From Carnegiea gigantea (lineage: Eukaryota; Streptophyta; Magnoliopsida; Caryophyllales; Cactaceae), in assembly GCA_029747015.1 (NCBI GenBank), contig JAKOGI010000443.1, positions 268,501-332,500 on the forward strand: DNA of 64,000 bases, read 5' to 3'. Shown here in pieces: positions 1 to 12,000 of this stretch. A program made the position numbers and the translations under genes. Each line of letters begins with the position of its first letter. Positions within the stretch are counted from its first letter, which is position 1. Under the pieces are notes generated by a model. That model made no database searches, had not been told where the DNA came from, and worked only from the letters and a program-made list of their open reading frames with translations.

Positions 1-1820
1 GGTATAACTTGCTCACAGTAGGAGTCTCGCCTTCATCAATCTTTTGACACATATGATGAACTATGATTAGGTAATATATATTATTAATGTTCAAAACATA
101 GACGCAAAAGAAAAATTGAATAAAGAGAGCTAAAATAAAATAGTCATGGCAAACGTAGGCAAAATGTGAGAATGGCGTTTCCCTTATTGTCTTAATTCCA
201 ACAAACATAGCAAATATAAGCAAATAAGATATCATAAGTGTAATACCCCCAACCCCTAGGGCTAGTGATGCTAACAGTTTCTTACTTCCGGCTTAACTTC
301 TAGGACAAAACGGACAGAGTTTCCCCTGAAAACTGACCATTTTTCAGGCTACAACCCTTACAATAAATACCTGCACTGAATAGAAGTACATAAATTCTAA
401 AACAAGCTCAACGGCTACACGCCGGAGTTTACAACTCTACGGGTCACTCACCCGGAGCATGCCAACCAATAAAGTTCATAATAATGAAGGAAATAAAAGC
501 CTAGCAACATCCGGACATATGATAAAGCCTAATGACATAAAGGAAAAGGGTTCACACATAACACATTCAAGCACTTCGCAATTCAACTTGGCAGAATCTA
601 CCAATAAGTCACAAATGGCCTCGCAATCCACACGATTGCGGTCAATCACAACTCAAGTTTCCTCCTCACACAACACCGACCACCAAGAACCTTAAAAGCA
701 CTCATTAGTTCATCCTCAAGCTGTCCAACTACCAACTTGATTTCAGTTTCATAACTATAACATGCCATCATAAGAATCATAAAGAATATGTAATAGGGAC
801 ATATAAACGTTACAACACATTACCATCTTCTTCTTATGCACATTAATTGGAATGGAACCACCAGTATGAACAGAAGAACCAACACCCGTTGTTGAGGCAC
901 GATTCAGTTTTGCAGCGTCACTCTTCTTTTTGAAAGTATTTGAATTCCAATATGCCCATAGCTCTTTCCAAATAGCTTCATCTAACCATTGTGGGCGCGT
1001 ATCAGGTTTCTTTCGAACTTCTTTAAATGTATCCTTTAGTGTCTCACTACCACGAAACTCAAAGCATTGTCTTATCTCCACTTCATGATGCTCTTCCCAC
1101 CAATAGTATTTCTAAAATACATCATATAATATTATTAAGATGTGCAAACCATGACATGGGCTATTAAATTTCAATCATAAATTAGAGATGAAAAGTTGTA
1201 ACTACAAAGAAATCTTTAAGTTACTTGCCTTGAGTTCATTAAACCACATATCACGAACCGATTGAGGAATCTTCCCCCATGAAGGATAAGCAACATCATA
1301 TTTTCCCTCATAAATTTCAGTGATTTTTCGAACAACTTTCCCATGAAACTCTGGAAAAAACAATCTACAAAAGAAACATTTATTATAAAACATAAGACTA
1401 TGATATCAGAATTTATTTAAATGAAACTCAAGCTTTATAGTACTCTTACCCTTTTCCATCTGGCCAAATCTGAGTCTTTCCTCTTCTTGTACTGTTCACT
1501 TCAGTTGAGGAATCAAGATTTGGAAGATTTTCTAATTGTATTGCAGAAGAAATACTACGACAAGCATCCACATTAAGTTGTGGTGATTCCTCAGAGTTAA
1601 AAACTGAAGTTTGGATTCTAGGGGATGAAAAAGGGCTACCATGTGAATTACAAAGGGGATAAGTACGGTTAGGATTTGCGGTTGTGTGGGGGGTAGGGGT
1701 AGGATTGGCACTGGCGCTGGCACTTGGTGTAGTATTTAAAGGTGTTGGTCTGGAATTCACGAGGCGAATAAGTCTACGACCTCCTTTAGCTAAACCTTTA
1801 CTTGAAGTTGACCCTGACAT
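1..1820 (-). CDS. TNP1-like accessory transposase protein (Transposase_24 / Ptta family), partial
   Basis: This is the second gene of CACTA-1 and runs off the left edge. Three exons join in frame: 1820-1450, 1364-1229 and 1111-824 (371, 136 and 288 nt). The first encodes a Ser/Pro/Thr-rich N-terminus (MSGSTSSKGLAKGG). The second and third encode the plant Transposase_24 region, with FFPEFHGKVVRKI, WGKIPQSVRDMWF and KYYWWEEHHEVEIRQCFEF, followed by a basic stretch near residues 230-265. Intron 2 starts with GC (AAG/GCAAGT), a rare but accepted donor. A further piece at 1-60 reads like the next part of the domain but does not join in the expected phase, so an exon may be missing or an insertion in the intron (about 240-690) has disturbed it. 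By family, the protein should bind subterminal repeats and help the TNP2 transposase. No stop is seen in the three exons. Confidence 0.75.
240..690. repeat. LTR-like insertion in an intron of the TNP1-like gene
   Basis: The stretch begins TAATACCCCCAACCCCTAGG, which resembles the edge of plant gypsy (Del/Tekay type) LTRs, and is less AT-rich than the flanking intron. An open frame of 78 codons at 459-695 has no recognisable domain and I do not regard it as a gene. Boundaries are approximate and no target duplication was identified. Confidence 0.3.
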
Positions 1821-2013
1821 TATAACTTAAAAAATATATGCAAGATCATTCACATGTACATTAGTAAACATGACAATATTCAAATTAGATAAATTAAACG
1901 ACAACTGCATTCAAACTGTAATTAGACATAATAGTCATAGGTGTTCATAGATAGAATAAGAAATTAACAATAGAAGTCAACAGCATAAATTGCACAAATT
2001 TAATATAAAAACA

Positions 2014-5000
2014 TTACTCATCCTCTGAATCTGGATCATCATCTTCATCCTCACTATCATCCAAACACATATCACCAACAGCTAATTCCTCATCTTCATC
2101 GCTAATGAAATCCTCAAACTCCTCATCCTCCGCCTCTACCTCGTCATCCTCCTCTTCGTCGTTCTCCTCCTCTTCTCTTGTTTCACTCACATCAAGTATA
2201 TTTACATCAATATCTTCATAGTGTCCAAGATCACGTCGCAAGTTTTCAATGGATACATCATGGTCTGCCATAAAATTCACGTCAGACATGTTATCCTCTT
2301 GATATGCCACTGACAACGTGTATTGGTTATCCACTCTAGATCTTGGTTTGCTTTTAATGACAACCCACCAAGGTAATTTGTCCCTTGTTTTTTGTGGATA
2401 AGACATGTAATACACTTGGGTTGCAACATAAGCTAATATGAAAGGATCATATTTGTTATATCGCCTATCATGTCGAATTTCTACTATTCCATAGCTTTTG
2501 TTCACCCTCATGCCACGATTTGGAGTCGGATCAAACCAGTCACAGTTGAACAACACACATTTCTTAAGAGGTTCACCTGGATATTCTATTTCAATTACCT
2601 CTCTAAGAATACCATAATATTCATTTTCAAACTCCCCTTCTCCTGTTCCAGTGACACAAACTCCACAATTCATTGTTGTTCTCCCTTGACTCCATTCGTG
2701 AGTGTGAAATTTGTAGCCATTAACAAAGTAAATATGATATGTGTTCACAACTCGTTTAGGGCCCATGGCTATTTGGCATAAGTAAGGATAATACTGCACA
2801 TCTCCTAGTTGAAGTTGTTTAACCTATATCACAAAAGAAACCACACAGTTAATCCCTATCAAAAGTAATACTTTTCATATGAACTACTATTATATATTCT
2901 ATTGGAAACTTACATTGTCTCTAAACCATGGTATAAATTCATTTGCAATCATCCTATCTAAAACCTCGTCAGATAAAAATGAGCTTGCATACCCTCGTTT
3001 TTGTTGTTTAAAAAACCTGCATTTTTAGTGATATGATTAACTTGCACGTAAAAGTCAAACTATAAGGAAACAGTTTTCCAAACAGACTTTAGTAGTGCAT
3101 ATCACTCACTCTATATAAGGTTCAACCTCCACACAATTTAACAAGATATGCAAGTGGGCAGCCTTATACTCTTGTTCATTCAGGTATCGCTTTCCTGGCT
3201 TCCCTGCCGAACGACCTTGTGGCTCGAAAATGGAAAGCGTTGGTTGAACACCCTCATCATGGAGCTCGTATTCATTTCGTCTGCATCTGGTCCTCATAGA
3301 TGGCACATGAGACTCAAAATAATATGAACAAAAATATGTGGTCTCCATGTATAAATACGCCTCACATATAGAGCCTTCAACACGAGCCTTATTCTTTACC
3401 ATTTTCTTAAGCTTTCCGAGAAATCTGTAAGAAGTTGTGTCAATAAAGTACCCAAAAAAATGTATACAGTTCTATAACTGTAAGACATCAATGTCTACTT
3501 ACCTCTCAAAAGGATACATCCACCGATACTGCACAGGGCCTCCAATTAGTGCCTCTTTTGGCAAATGAATGGGTAAATGCTCCATTACATTAAAGAATCC
3601 AGGAGGAAATATACGCTCTAACTCACAAAGAATCACGGGAATATTTCGCTCCATTTCTAGCAGCTTGTCCTCGCGCAAAACAGTTGAGCATAAATCTTTA
3701 AAAAATTGACTCAATTTAGTTAGAGTCTTCCATACATACTCCGGTAATGCATTCAAAGCAGTCGGAAGTAAGGATTCCATAAATACATGACAATCATGAC
3801 TTTTCATCCCCGACAATGTAGCATTGCTCATATCAACACAATTGGACATATGAGAAGCATATCCATCTGGCATTTTCAACTTTTCAACCCATTCGCACAA
3901 AGCCCTTTTTTGCTCTAGTGTAAAGGTAAAGTTTGCTTTTGGTTTAACAACCTTGCCATTAGGACCAACACGTAACTCTAACTCTGGCCGCTTGCAATGC
4001 TCAACTAAGTCCATTCTTGCTTTCACATTGTCTTTTGTTTTACCTTTAACATCCATGACGGTATTGAATATATTGTCAAAGAAATTTTTCTCAATGTGCA
4101 TTACATCAAGATTATGGCGCAACAAATTGGTCTTCCAATATGGCAACTCCCAAAAGATACTCTTCTTGGTCCAATTATGCCTCTCCCCAAAACCCTCCAC
4201 TACAAATTCAGCATTCTCAACTATAGTAGGTAATTGCGAGACATGTTGCCATATTTGTTCACTTGACAAGCATTTAGGGGGTCTACTTCTATCCACTTTG
4301 TCCCTTTTAAACTCATCTGTATTTCCTCTAAATGAATGATGCATAGGTAAGAAACAACGATGGCAATCATACCATGATGCTTTCCCTCCCTTCCCCAACC
4401 AAAATGCCTTTGACATATGCATACATATTGGACATGCCAACTTCCCATGAGTACTCCACCCAGACAACATACCATATGCAGGAAAGTCATTGATTGTCCA
4501 AAGTAGTGCGGCCCTCATTTGAAAGTTTTGCTTCTTTGAAATGTCATATGTCAACACACCATCTCATAGAGTTTTTAATTCATCAATCAAAGGTTGTAAA
4601 TACACATCAATTTTACCCTTGGGATTCTTTGGACCTGGAATTATGCAACTTAAAAACATGTAAGGTGTCGTCATACACATTTCAGGAGGAAGGTTATATG
4701 GAGTGATAATGACAGGCCAACATGAATAAGTCTTGGAACTTTGACCAAATGGAGTGAAACCATCTGCACATAACCCCAATCTAACATTACGAGACTCAGA
4801 AGCAAAATCTGTATGTAACTGATCAAACTGCTTCCAAGCTTCCCCATCGGATGGGTGACACATAACCCCTTCCTCCCTTCGATTAACATGATGCCACCTC
4901 ATATGTTCAGCAGAACTACGAGAGACATACAATCTTTGTAGTCTGGGAATGAGAGGAAAGTAATGCATCCTTGCAAAGGGAACTTTTTTACGAGACACTT

Positions 5001-5790
5001 TGCTGGACTTGCTAGCTTGCCATCTAGGAGCATCACAAAACTTACATTTCTCTAAAGATTCATCATCCTTGAAATATAGCATGCAACCATTACGACAAGA
5101 GTCTATTTTCATGACACTCAGACTAAGTTTTTTCACCAACTTCTTAGCCTCGGAGAAATTAGAAGGAACAAAGTTGTTGGGGGGGCATGCCTCTTTCATG
5201 AGTTGAGCTACTTCATCAAAACAACTTTGAGACATATTATAATCAGATTTAATACTCATCATTCTCAAAGCAAGAGACAACTCAGTGTGATTATTACATC
5301 CAGGCCACAAGGGTCGTTGAGCTGCATTAAGTTTATCATAAAACCTCTGGGCACTCGGATTTGGAGGCTCACACTCATTTTCTTGACGTACTCCCATAAT
5401 ATCATCAACCATGATTTGTAATCTATCAACCCTATTATAATCATCATACTCTACATCCATACTAGAAGAACTATGATGCATGTTCACCCCAACATTTGGT
5501 TCAACCTCCCCATGTGAAGTCCAATACCAATAACCATACATGAAACCCCTCCTATAAAGATGGACTTTGACTTCTTCTGGTATTAGATACTTTTTATTCT
5601 TACACTTAGAGCATGGACACCTATATTTACCCTCCCTTAAATACACTGGTTGAAGCCTTGCAAAAGCATCAAACTCTTCTATCCCTCTAATAAACTCATG
5701 AGTACACCCTCTACGACCCAAAATAAGTCTATTAGTCATCCATATACGGTGTGCAGGAATTTCCATATCCTGTGTGATAAGATTAATCAT
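2014..5790 (-). pseudogene. TNP2 transposase of CACTA-1, intact except for one in-frame TGA
   Basis: The catalytic transposase of CACTA-1. Five exons can be joined: 5790-3503, 3424-3110, 3016-2914 and 2823-2014 follow intron borders with GT donors and AG acceptors, and their 3516 nt are divisible by three, giving about 1171 codons, normal for TNP2 (strictly four exons as joined). Domains in order: N-terminal transposase-associated zinc-binding segment (CPCSKCKNKK, residues about 58-67), TNP2 core (NVRLGLCADGFTPFG, NDFPAYGMLSGW, HNLDVMHIEKN), DUF4218 (YRWMYPFER across the first splice site), DUF4216 (YFVNGYKFHT) and a Glu/Asp-rich tail ending SEDE. The only break seen is TGA at 4564-4566 (codon 409) where the family, and CACTA-2 in this window, have Trp. 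With readthrough or a sequencing error the gene would be functional in length. Start at 5790 is the first Met ahead of the domain. Confidence 0.9.
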
Positions 5791-7665
5791 CGTACATCAA
5801 TCCAAGCAAAATAATGCTAACAAAAGCCGCAAAATAACGCTAACAAAAGCCACAACATACAATTTGTTAAGCTTAACTACCTCTTGAAACAATTTGCGCA
5901 CATTGCAGTGACAACGAAAATATATTTATGAAATGCCAAACCACCATTCAATTGTTTTGACGTTTTGTAACAAATATTGAAAATACTTACTCTCACTACG
6001 TACAACCAAATTTAGCTTCTGAGAAGAAAATGCTCATCGTGAACTTAGAAATTGCCACAAAAGGAAGAAAAGCCACTTTTTACAAGCATTAAAAAATTTT
6101 AACTGTTTCGTTTTCTTTTTTTTGTTCAATTGACCGTTATCCCATTAAAGCTCAAAGAATTCTCATAATTACTTTTTATTATATTATTTGTAATTATAAT
6201 ATAGTTTTTTACAAAAACTTTCAATATTTATATATAAATATGTTCGCAACACTTAAAAAATGATAAGAGATACTTATAAGGTTGGCATTTAGATTAAATG
6301 GGTTAATTATATGCTCTTTGATGTAGTTTCTTAAGTATAATTACTTGTTCTAAGTACTGGATGGTCCTTTCAAGCTTTGTGAGATTTAATTATGAAAAGA
6401 GAGCACAACATGACACGGTAAGAATCAAATATATGTACTTGGTAGCTCTCATTGCTGCATCTATACATGTTCATTTCAAGTACATCTAAAATAAAATTGT
6501 GCCATATTAATAAGTGAATAGATCTATATTCATTACTTTTAGTTGTGTATTGATAAATTTGGTGTTTGCATTTAGAATCTATGACATATGTGTTGCACTT
6601 GGTATAATAACATCAAAATATAACCACACAAGCAAATGATTAAAATCCCTCCTTTTCAGAAGATGCTGATTGTGGGTGCAAGTTGCAAACATGAGGTGTG
6701 GTTTTACCGAAAGGTTTTCAGAGGATATAGACTGTGGTTTTCCTGATGCTAAGTCCTTGAGAAACGTCTATAAGAAGTGTACAGACTCATTTCATAAATA
6801 TATGTTACGGGTATTAATTCTTTCTTAAGTCTACTTTTCTGGACTTGATTTTAGGGAGGGAATATAAATGTCATAAGAACCCTCTTGATTATCTCGTTGT
6901 CATTTTGCTTTTCCTTCACAAATTAAAAGTTAAACTTTTCCTCTTTTTCTTTTATGTAGGTATGGGAGATTACGGACCATCGCACAATTTTTTTATCTTT
7001 TTCCCCTCTCCTTTTACAAGTCGTTCTATGTATTATGATGTTGATTTTGAAGGATAAGTTTATAGTTTTTGTTGTGGAAGTTTTCATAATTTTTTAGTTT
7101 AAGATTTGCTTTGTAACCGATACCCATAAACTAATAGTGTTCGCTTCAATAATATATTGAAAGTACAACTTTCCAATTATTACAGTCCTTAATTATTTGA
7201 TTAATTGGGGAAGCATAGTGAATACATTTTACAAATAATATGTCTGTTCAAAATATTGCTAATGATGAAAAGCTAGTCATTCATATTTGCGTAAGTGTAA
7301 TTTTAGACTATAAGTTTAGAACAATAACGATAACTGGACGTTTTTCATATAAGCTTAGAACAATAACGACGAAACAAATTTGTTGCTAATGATTTCCATT
7401 TTGTGACGAACAATTTGGACGTTAGTAATATATTGGTCACTATTATTTATTTAACTAATAACAACGATAACTGGTGTTGTTGTTATTAATATGTTCTAAT
7501 GACAATAGCTTTGTTTAGCATAGAACCTCTAAACTAAACTATAAATATGGAAACACAAAAAGGGGGTGGTGGAGCACGAAAGCAAATGGGAATCTATGAA
7601 ACCAGTTGTTAGAATGCCTTGAATTTGTTTTCTTTAGCCCCCTTTTGCAGACCTAGTACGGTGGT

Positions 7666-7772
7666 CTCGCTGACCGGTCAGCGAGTCGGGGTCCAGGGGC
7701 GACGCGCCCTGGTTTGGGGGTTCGGGGGCACAACGAGGCCCCCGATAGGGGTTCGGGGACAACGCCCCCGAA
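7666..7772. repeat. Cluster of four GC-rich hairpins
   Basis: In an AT-rich setting, 107 bp contain four inverted repeats: a perfect 20-bp palindrome at 7666-7685 (CTCGCTGACC and its complement), CCAGGG/CCCTGG arms at 7693-7712, TCGGGGGC/GCCCCCGA arms at 7722-7745 and TTCGGGG/CCCCGAA arms at 7752-7772. Such blocks occur inside some plant LTRs; origin here is not established. Confidence 0.7.
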
Positions 7773-8119
7773 ATTGTCGGCGTAAAGATAACACTAGTAA
7801 TGACATGGAATTAGGGTCAAGAAATAGCTCACCTAGCCTAGCCTATGGGCAGTAAAGATATATCCTATCTCAGGGCATGGCTGGGGTTTGTGAATCAAAA
7901 CCACCAACTCTATAATTACAACACATCTATTTGGAGTCAATTTTCTACTTGATCATCCTCACTCTCACATCAAACATGGACAAATTAGGAGTAGAAAACA
8001 TACAAATCCCATATTATCACCCAACATTCAAACTAAATATAATGGCTTTTGTATAATTAAACAGAATTGAAGCAACATTGACAATATATATTCAAACATG
8101 ACACTAAACTATATCAGAG

Positions 8120-8570
8120 AAACAGAGAAGAGATTTACTGAGATGAGCCCGTAAATGCGTCAACCACGGCACCGGCCGGCCACCCAGTAGCCACGGAGCA
8201 CTGTGTCGCCCACCACAGAACAGCGCCCCCCCACCGTACCAAAGAGCAGAGCCGAATACTCCACCGTCGAATACTCCAACACCAACAGAGCCGACGACTC
8301 CACCACAGAGCACAGCCGGCGACTCCACCAACCACAGAACCGCCGCCCACCACACAACACAGACGACGACTCCACCACCAACACCAACCACCTCCAACAG
8401 GCAGCAGCACCGATAACCTCCAGCCACCAGAAGAGATTTACTGAGATGACTTGAGGAGATAAGAACGACCCCAGCAACCGCATACAACACCCACCGGCGA
8501 CCTCCAGCCTACAGCCACGGGGGTGGGGTGGCGGAAACGGCTTCAATTTTGGTGGTGTTAGGGTTTGAGG
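8120..8570 (-). promoter_or_regulatory. GC-rich leader-like block of CACTA-1
   Basis: The plus strand is strongly C/A-rich (many CCACC and CCGACGACTCC units), so the minus strand is G/T-rich and carries AAACCCTAACACCACC near 8550, a common start of plant 5' untranslated leaders. A direct repeat AGAGATTTACTGAGATGA occurs at about 8128 and 8432. Open frames on both strands (up to 128 codons) reflect base bias and repeats, not protein families. I infer promoter/leader of the transposon; a captured host leader is an alternative. Confidence 0.4.
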
Positions 8571-8929
8571 AAAAACCAGAGGGGGTGTGAGTTTGGGGAC
8601 GCGCGCGAGCTGCTGTTTCCGGTTCCCCGAAAGCTTAAGCCCCCTTTGTTTTTTTTTTTTTGCAAATTAAAGTTTGCCATTTTGTTTCAAAAATAATAAA
8701 ATTAAGTTCTGGCAATTTGGCTAGTTGGCGTGACTTTTGATTGATTGGGAGGGGGTGCTTGAGTTTGGGGGGAAATTAAAATTTCACTTTGAGAATTGGT
8801 GGGACTTTGGGATTAATAGCAAAAAAGTAGTTAAAATAATATGGGGGTGGAAAATTTAAAAAAAACAATGTAGTGGAAAGTTAGTAGGAAATAAGACTTA
8901 AAAAAATATAAATAACAATTTATATATTA

Positions 8930-9092
8930 GATAGTGGGAGTTTAGTGGGAATTTAGTGGGAAATTTGCCACTGCAATTAAATCAATGGAAAAACAGTGGG
9001 AAATATAACATAGTGAGAAAACAGTGGGAAATTTGCTACTGTAATTTTTCAGTGGGAAAGTACAGTGGGAAATTTGATGATTTTTGGTAGTG
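8930..9092 (-). repeat. Terminal and subterminal repeats of CACTA-1
   Basis: The plus strand repeats AGTGGGAA(A) at about 8935, 8950, 8962, 8996, 9022, 9050 and 9064 with TTTGCCACTG/TTTGCTACTG between them, and ends GATTTTTGGTAGTG at 9092. Read on the minus strand this is a CACTACC terminus followed by TTTCCCACT boxes, the arrangement bound by TNP1/TNPA proteins in known CACTA elements. Confidence 0.85.
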
Positions 9093-12000
9093 GATCCAGC
9101 ATAATCAGCATCCGCATACCCAATGAGATCAAAATTGCACCCTCGAGGATATCATAAAGCTAAGTCCGAGGACAATAGTTGTAAATGTTTCCTCATAATC
9201 GATCCCCTCTTCTTTGTTGTAACCCTGAACCACCAACCTGGCCTTGTTCTAAGTGCCTGTTCCGAACTCATGCAGCTTGTTCTTGACCACTCACTTGATG
9301 CTAATTATCGATCTGTCCTTAGGCCTTGGTTTAAGGTGTCAAATCTTGTTCCTTTTGAACTGATGAAGCTCTTCTTGCATAGCAGTAACCCAATCAGAAG
9401 CCGCAAGGGCTTCATAAACATTCTTTGCCTCAAAGTTAGATAAAAAAGCATAGAAAGCACATAAGTTTCTAAGTTTGGATCTGGTTTGCACCCCTATATT
9501 AATGTCAGACATGATCTGGTCAAGGGGTGCGAGCTCTGGTGCTTCCAGGGTCATGGAATAAATGGATCCACAGATACATTTAATAATCTCTCCTGGATAC
9601 TTAGTGAAACAGGTTCTGAAACTGTTCTGGTACCTATTCCTATATCAGCTCGGGGAATAATTGGGTTAAGCGGGCCGGTTCTGTTCAGGTTCAGCAATGC
9701 TTCTCCTTGACTAGTTTGCTCCCTGCCCACCTTCCGAATTATCAGTTCCACGACTTGGTTCATCTTCATGAGCCTTACCTTTGTCAACTATGGAGCTTTG
9801 AGTGAGCGAGAGGTCTTTTCTCACAAGACCAAGTTCAAACTCTTCATCCTATGTATCATGCTCAATCAAGGAGTTAGTCTCATCAAACAATACGTGCACA
9901 CTTTCCGCAAAACACAAAGTTCGTTTGTTAAAGACTTTGTAGCCCTTATTGTGTGAAGAGTACCCTAAGAATATGGCTTCATCACTTCTAGGGTCAAACT
10001 TTCCCAAGGGTTCCTTCCCATTATTGTGCACATAGCATTTGCAACTAAACACCCTCAAGTGTATAATATTAGGCTTTCGTTCTTTGAAAAGTTCATAGGG
10101 AGTCTTGTTGAGTATAGGTCTGATCATGCACCTATTAATAATGTAACACGATGTATTCAGCGTCTCTGCCCAAAAGTTTCTACGAAGAGCACTGGCGACA
10201 AGCATAGTCCTAGCCATGTCTTCTAGAGTACGATTTTTATGCCCTACCACCCTATTCTGTTGGGTGTTCTGGCGGCATAAAAGTTATGATCTACACCGTG
10301 TACATTACAATAATCAATGAAGCTCGAGTTTTCAAATTCTTTGCCGTAGTCAAACCTAAGACTTACCAATGAGTGTCCTACTCTCTTTTTAATTTTCTTG
10401 AGAAGCACAAGAAACTTCTCAAATAATTCATCTTTTGATGCCAAAAATAAAGTCTAAGTGAAACGAGAGTAATCATCCACTATAACAAACATATACCTCT
10501 TCCTACCTCTACTTGTGATCCTCATAGGACCAATAAATCAACAAGGTCGAGAAGTGCTAACACATTTCTTTGACTTCAAAGAATTCCTAACTTGTTTTCC
10601 TCTAGCACAAGCATCGCACACCTTATCATCATTGTACTTGATGGAAGGTAGTTCAACTATTAGGTCCTTAGAAACAAGTTTATTCAAAAGAGAAGGCTTG
10701 CATGACCTAGCCTCTTATGCCAAAGCATAACATCATCATCAAGAGCACTTAAACAAGTCAAATGATTGTGGAGAAGTGAAAGAACACACACTTTATACAA
10801 ATTTTTGTGTCGCTTCCCCCTCAACACAACACTAGCAGAATTAACATTGGTAATCAAGCATTGATCTGAAGAGAATTCAACGTGATTACCTTTATCACAC
10901 AATTGACATGCACTTAGCAAATTATGTTGTAAACTGTCTATCAATAGAGTGAGAAACTGATTTACCTATCTTACCTACACCGATAATTTTCTAAGATTTG
11001 TCGTTTCCAAATGCCACTCTTCCTCCATCAAAGGCTATAAGTGAGAGGATGTTTGATTTGTCTCCCGTCATGTGCCTTGAGCAACCACTATCCAAGAACT
11101 ATAGTTGATTGCCTCCTCTCACTTTAGCCTATAAAACAGGTTTGTCTTGGGAACCTAGATCCACTTGGGCCCCATTTTCTTTGACATGGAGGTTAAGTCA
11201 TCTATTCTAATACATACTTGTTTAACATACAATGAATTTCTCTCTATGGCTCTTTTTCTCAAAGGACAGGCATAACGATAATAACCAGTTTTTCCATAGT
11301 GAAAGCAGATTATATTTTCTTAAAGTCTAACATATTTTTTGTTAACTGGTCTAGTAACAGGTCAATTCACAAATCCTAGTCCCCCTTTATTTTGACTATG
11401 GTGAGTATTTAGCTAATTAAGCACTTCTGAGGAACTATTCCAGCGCTTGTTCTGAACAAGGTCAAATTCGACCTTATGAGCATACACTTCTGAGGAACTG
11501 TTGCAGCGTCTGTTCTGAACGAGGCCAGATTCAGCCTTATGCACCCTTTCAAGCAGTTGGTTATTTTCACTTACCAAGGATTCTACCTTAAGTTTTAGGT
11601 CTAAGGACTCACTATTCAGCCTTGTAAGATCAGAGTTAAACTCTTTTTCTCTTGCATTTATCAGGTCTTTAAGTGCATCAAGATCTTTACATAGGGCAAG
11701 GGCCTCTTCTTTTACCTTAAGTTTTTCACATTTGAGAACTTCATTGACATGTTCAAGTTCTAGTTTGTTCCGTTCAAGCAATCTAACATCTTTTTTCAAT
11801 TCGGAACAAATGTCTTTAAGCATGCAATTTTCAGCAGTTATTGTGTCACACTCATTCATTATGACAAACAATAATTTCACAACTTTATCTTTGCTAAGAC
11901 CACGTACCATATTCTTGAGTTGAGATAAGCTTTCGACTGATTCAAGGTTTTATTTAGACTCGCTTCTAGCCATGAGGGCTTTTGCAACTTCTTCCTCTTG

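Larger units (their letters stand above)
5791..8930. other. CACTA-1 5' region, no gene
   Basis: This lies between the transposase start and the subterminal repeats. 5791-7600 is AT-rich with scattered short open frames and no recognisable protein. 7608-7780 holds a cluster of GC-rich hairpins and 8120-8570 a GC-rich leader-like block, both listed separately. 8640-8930 is AT-rich with runs of T. The length, over 3 kb, is long for a CACTA leader, so one or more inserted fragments are likely; an inserted LTR could begin at TGTTAGAATGCC near 7608. Confidence 0.5.
1..9092 (-). mobile_element. CACTA-1: En/Spm-type DNA transposon, left end outside window
   Basis: The element is read on the minus strand. 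Its 5' terminus is at 9092, where the minus strand begins CACTACCAAAAATCATC, and the next 160 bp hold about seven copies of a subterminal motif TTTCCCACT, the usual binding-site array of CACTA transposons. Going inward come a GC-rich leader, a TNP2-type transposase gene (2014-5790) and a TNP1-like gene (to 1820 and on past position 1). The other terminus is not in the window, so TIR pairing and TSD cannot be tested; the three bases outside the end are GAT. The element sits inside the RNase H reading of a copia retrotransposon. Only one disabling change was found in the transposase gene, so it is the youngest-looking DNA transposon here. Confidence 0.9.

Noticed and set aside
7608..7980. Complete LTR beginning TGTTAGAATGCC
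   Set aside because: The start looks right but I could not find a matching end, a target duplication or a second copy in the window.
8104..8546. Overlapping long open frames on both strands in the GC-rich block
   Set aside because: Four overlapping frames rich in Gly/Val/Trp or Pro/Thr reflect skewed, repetitive base composition; no domain is visible.
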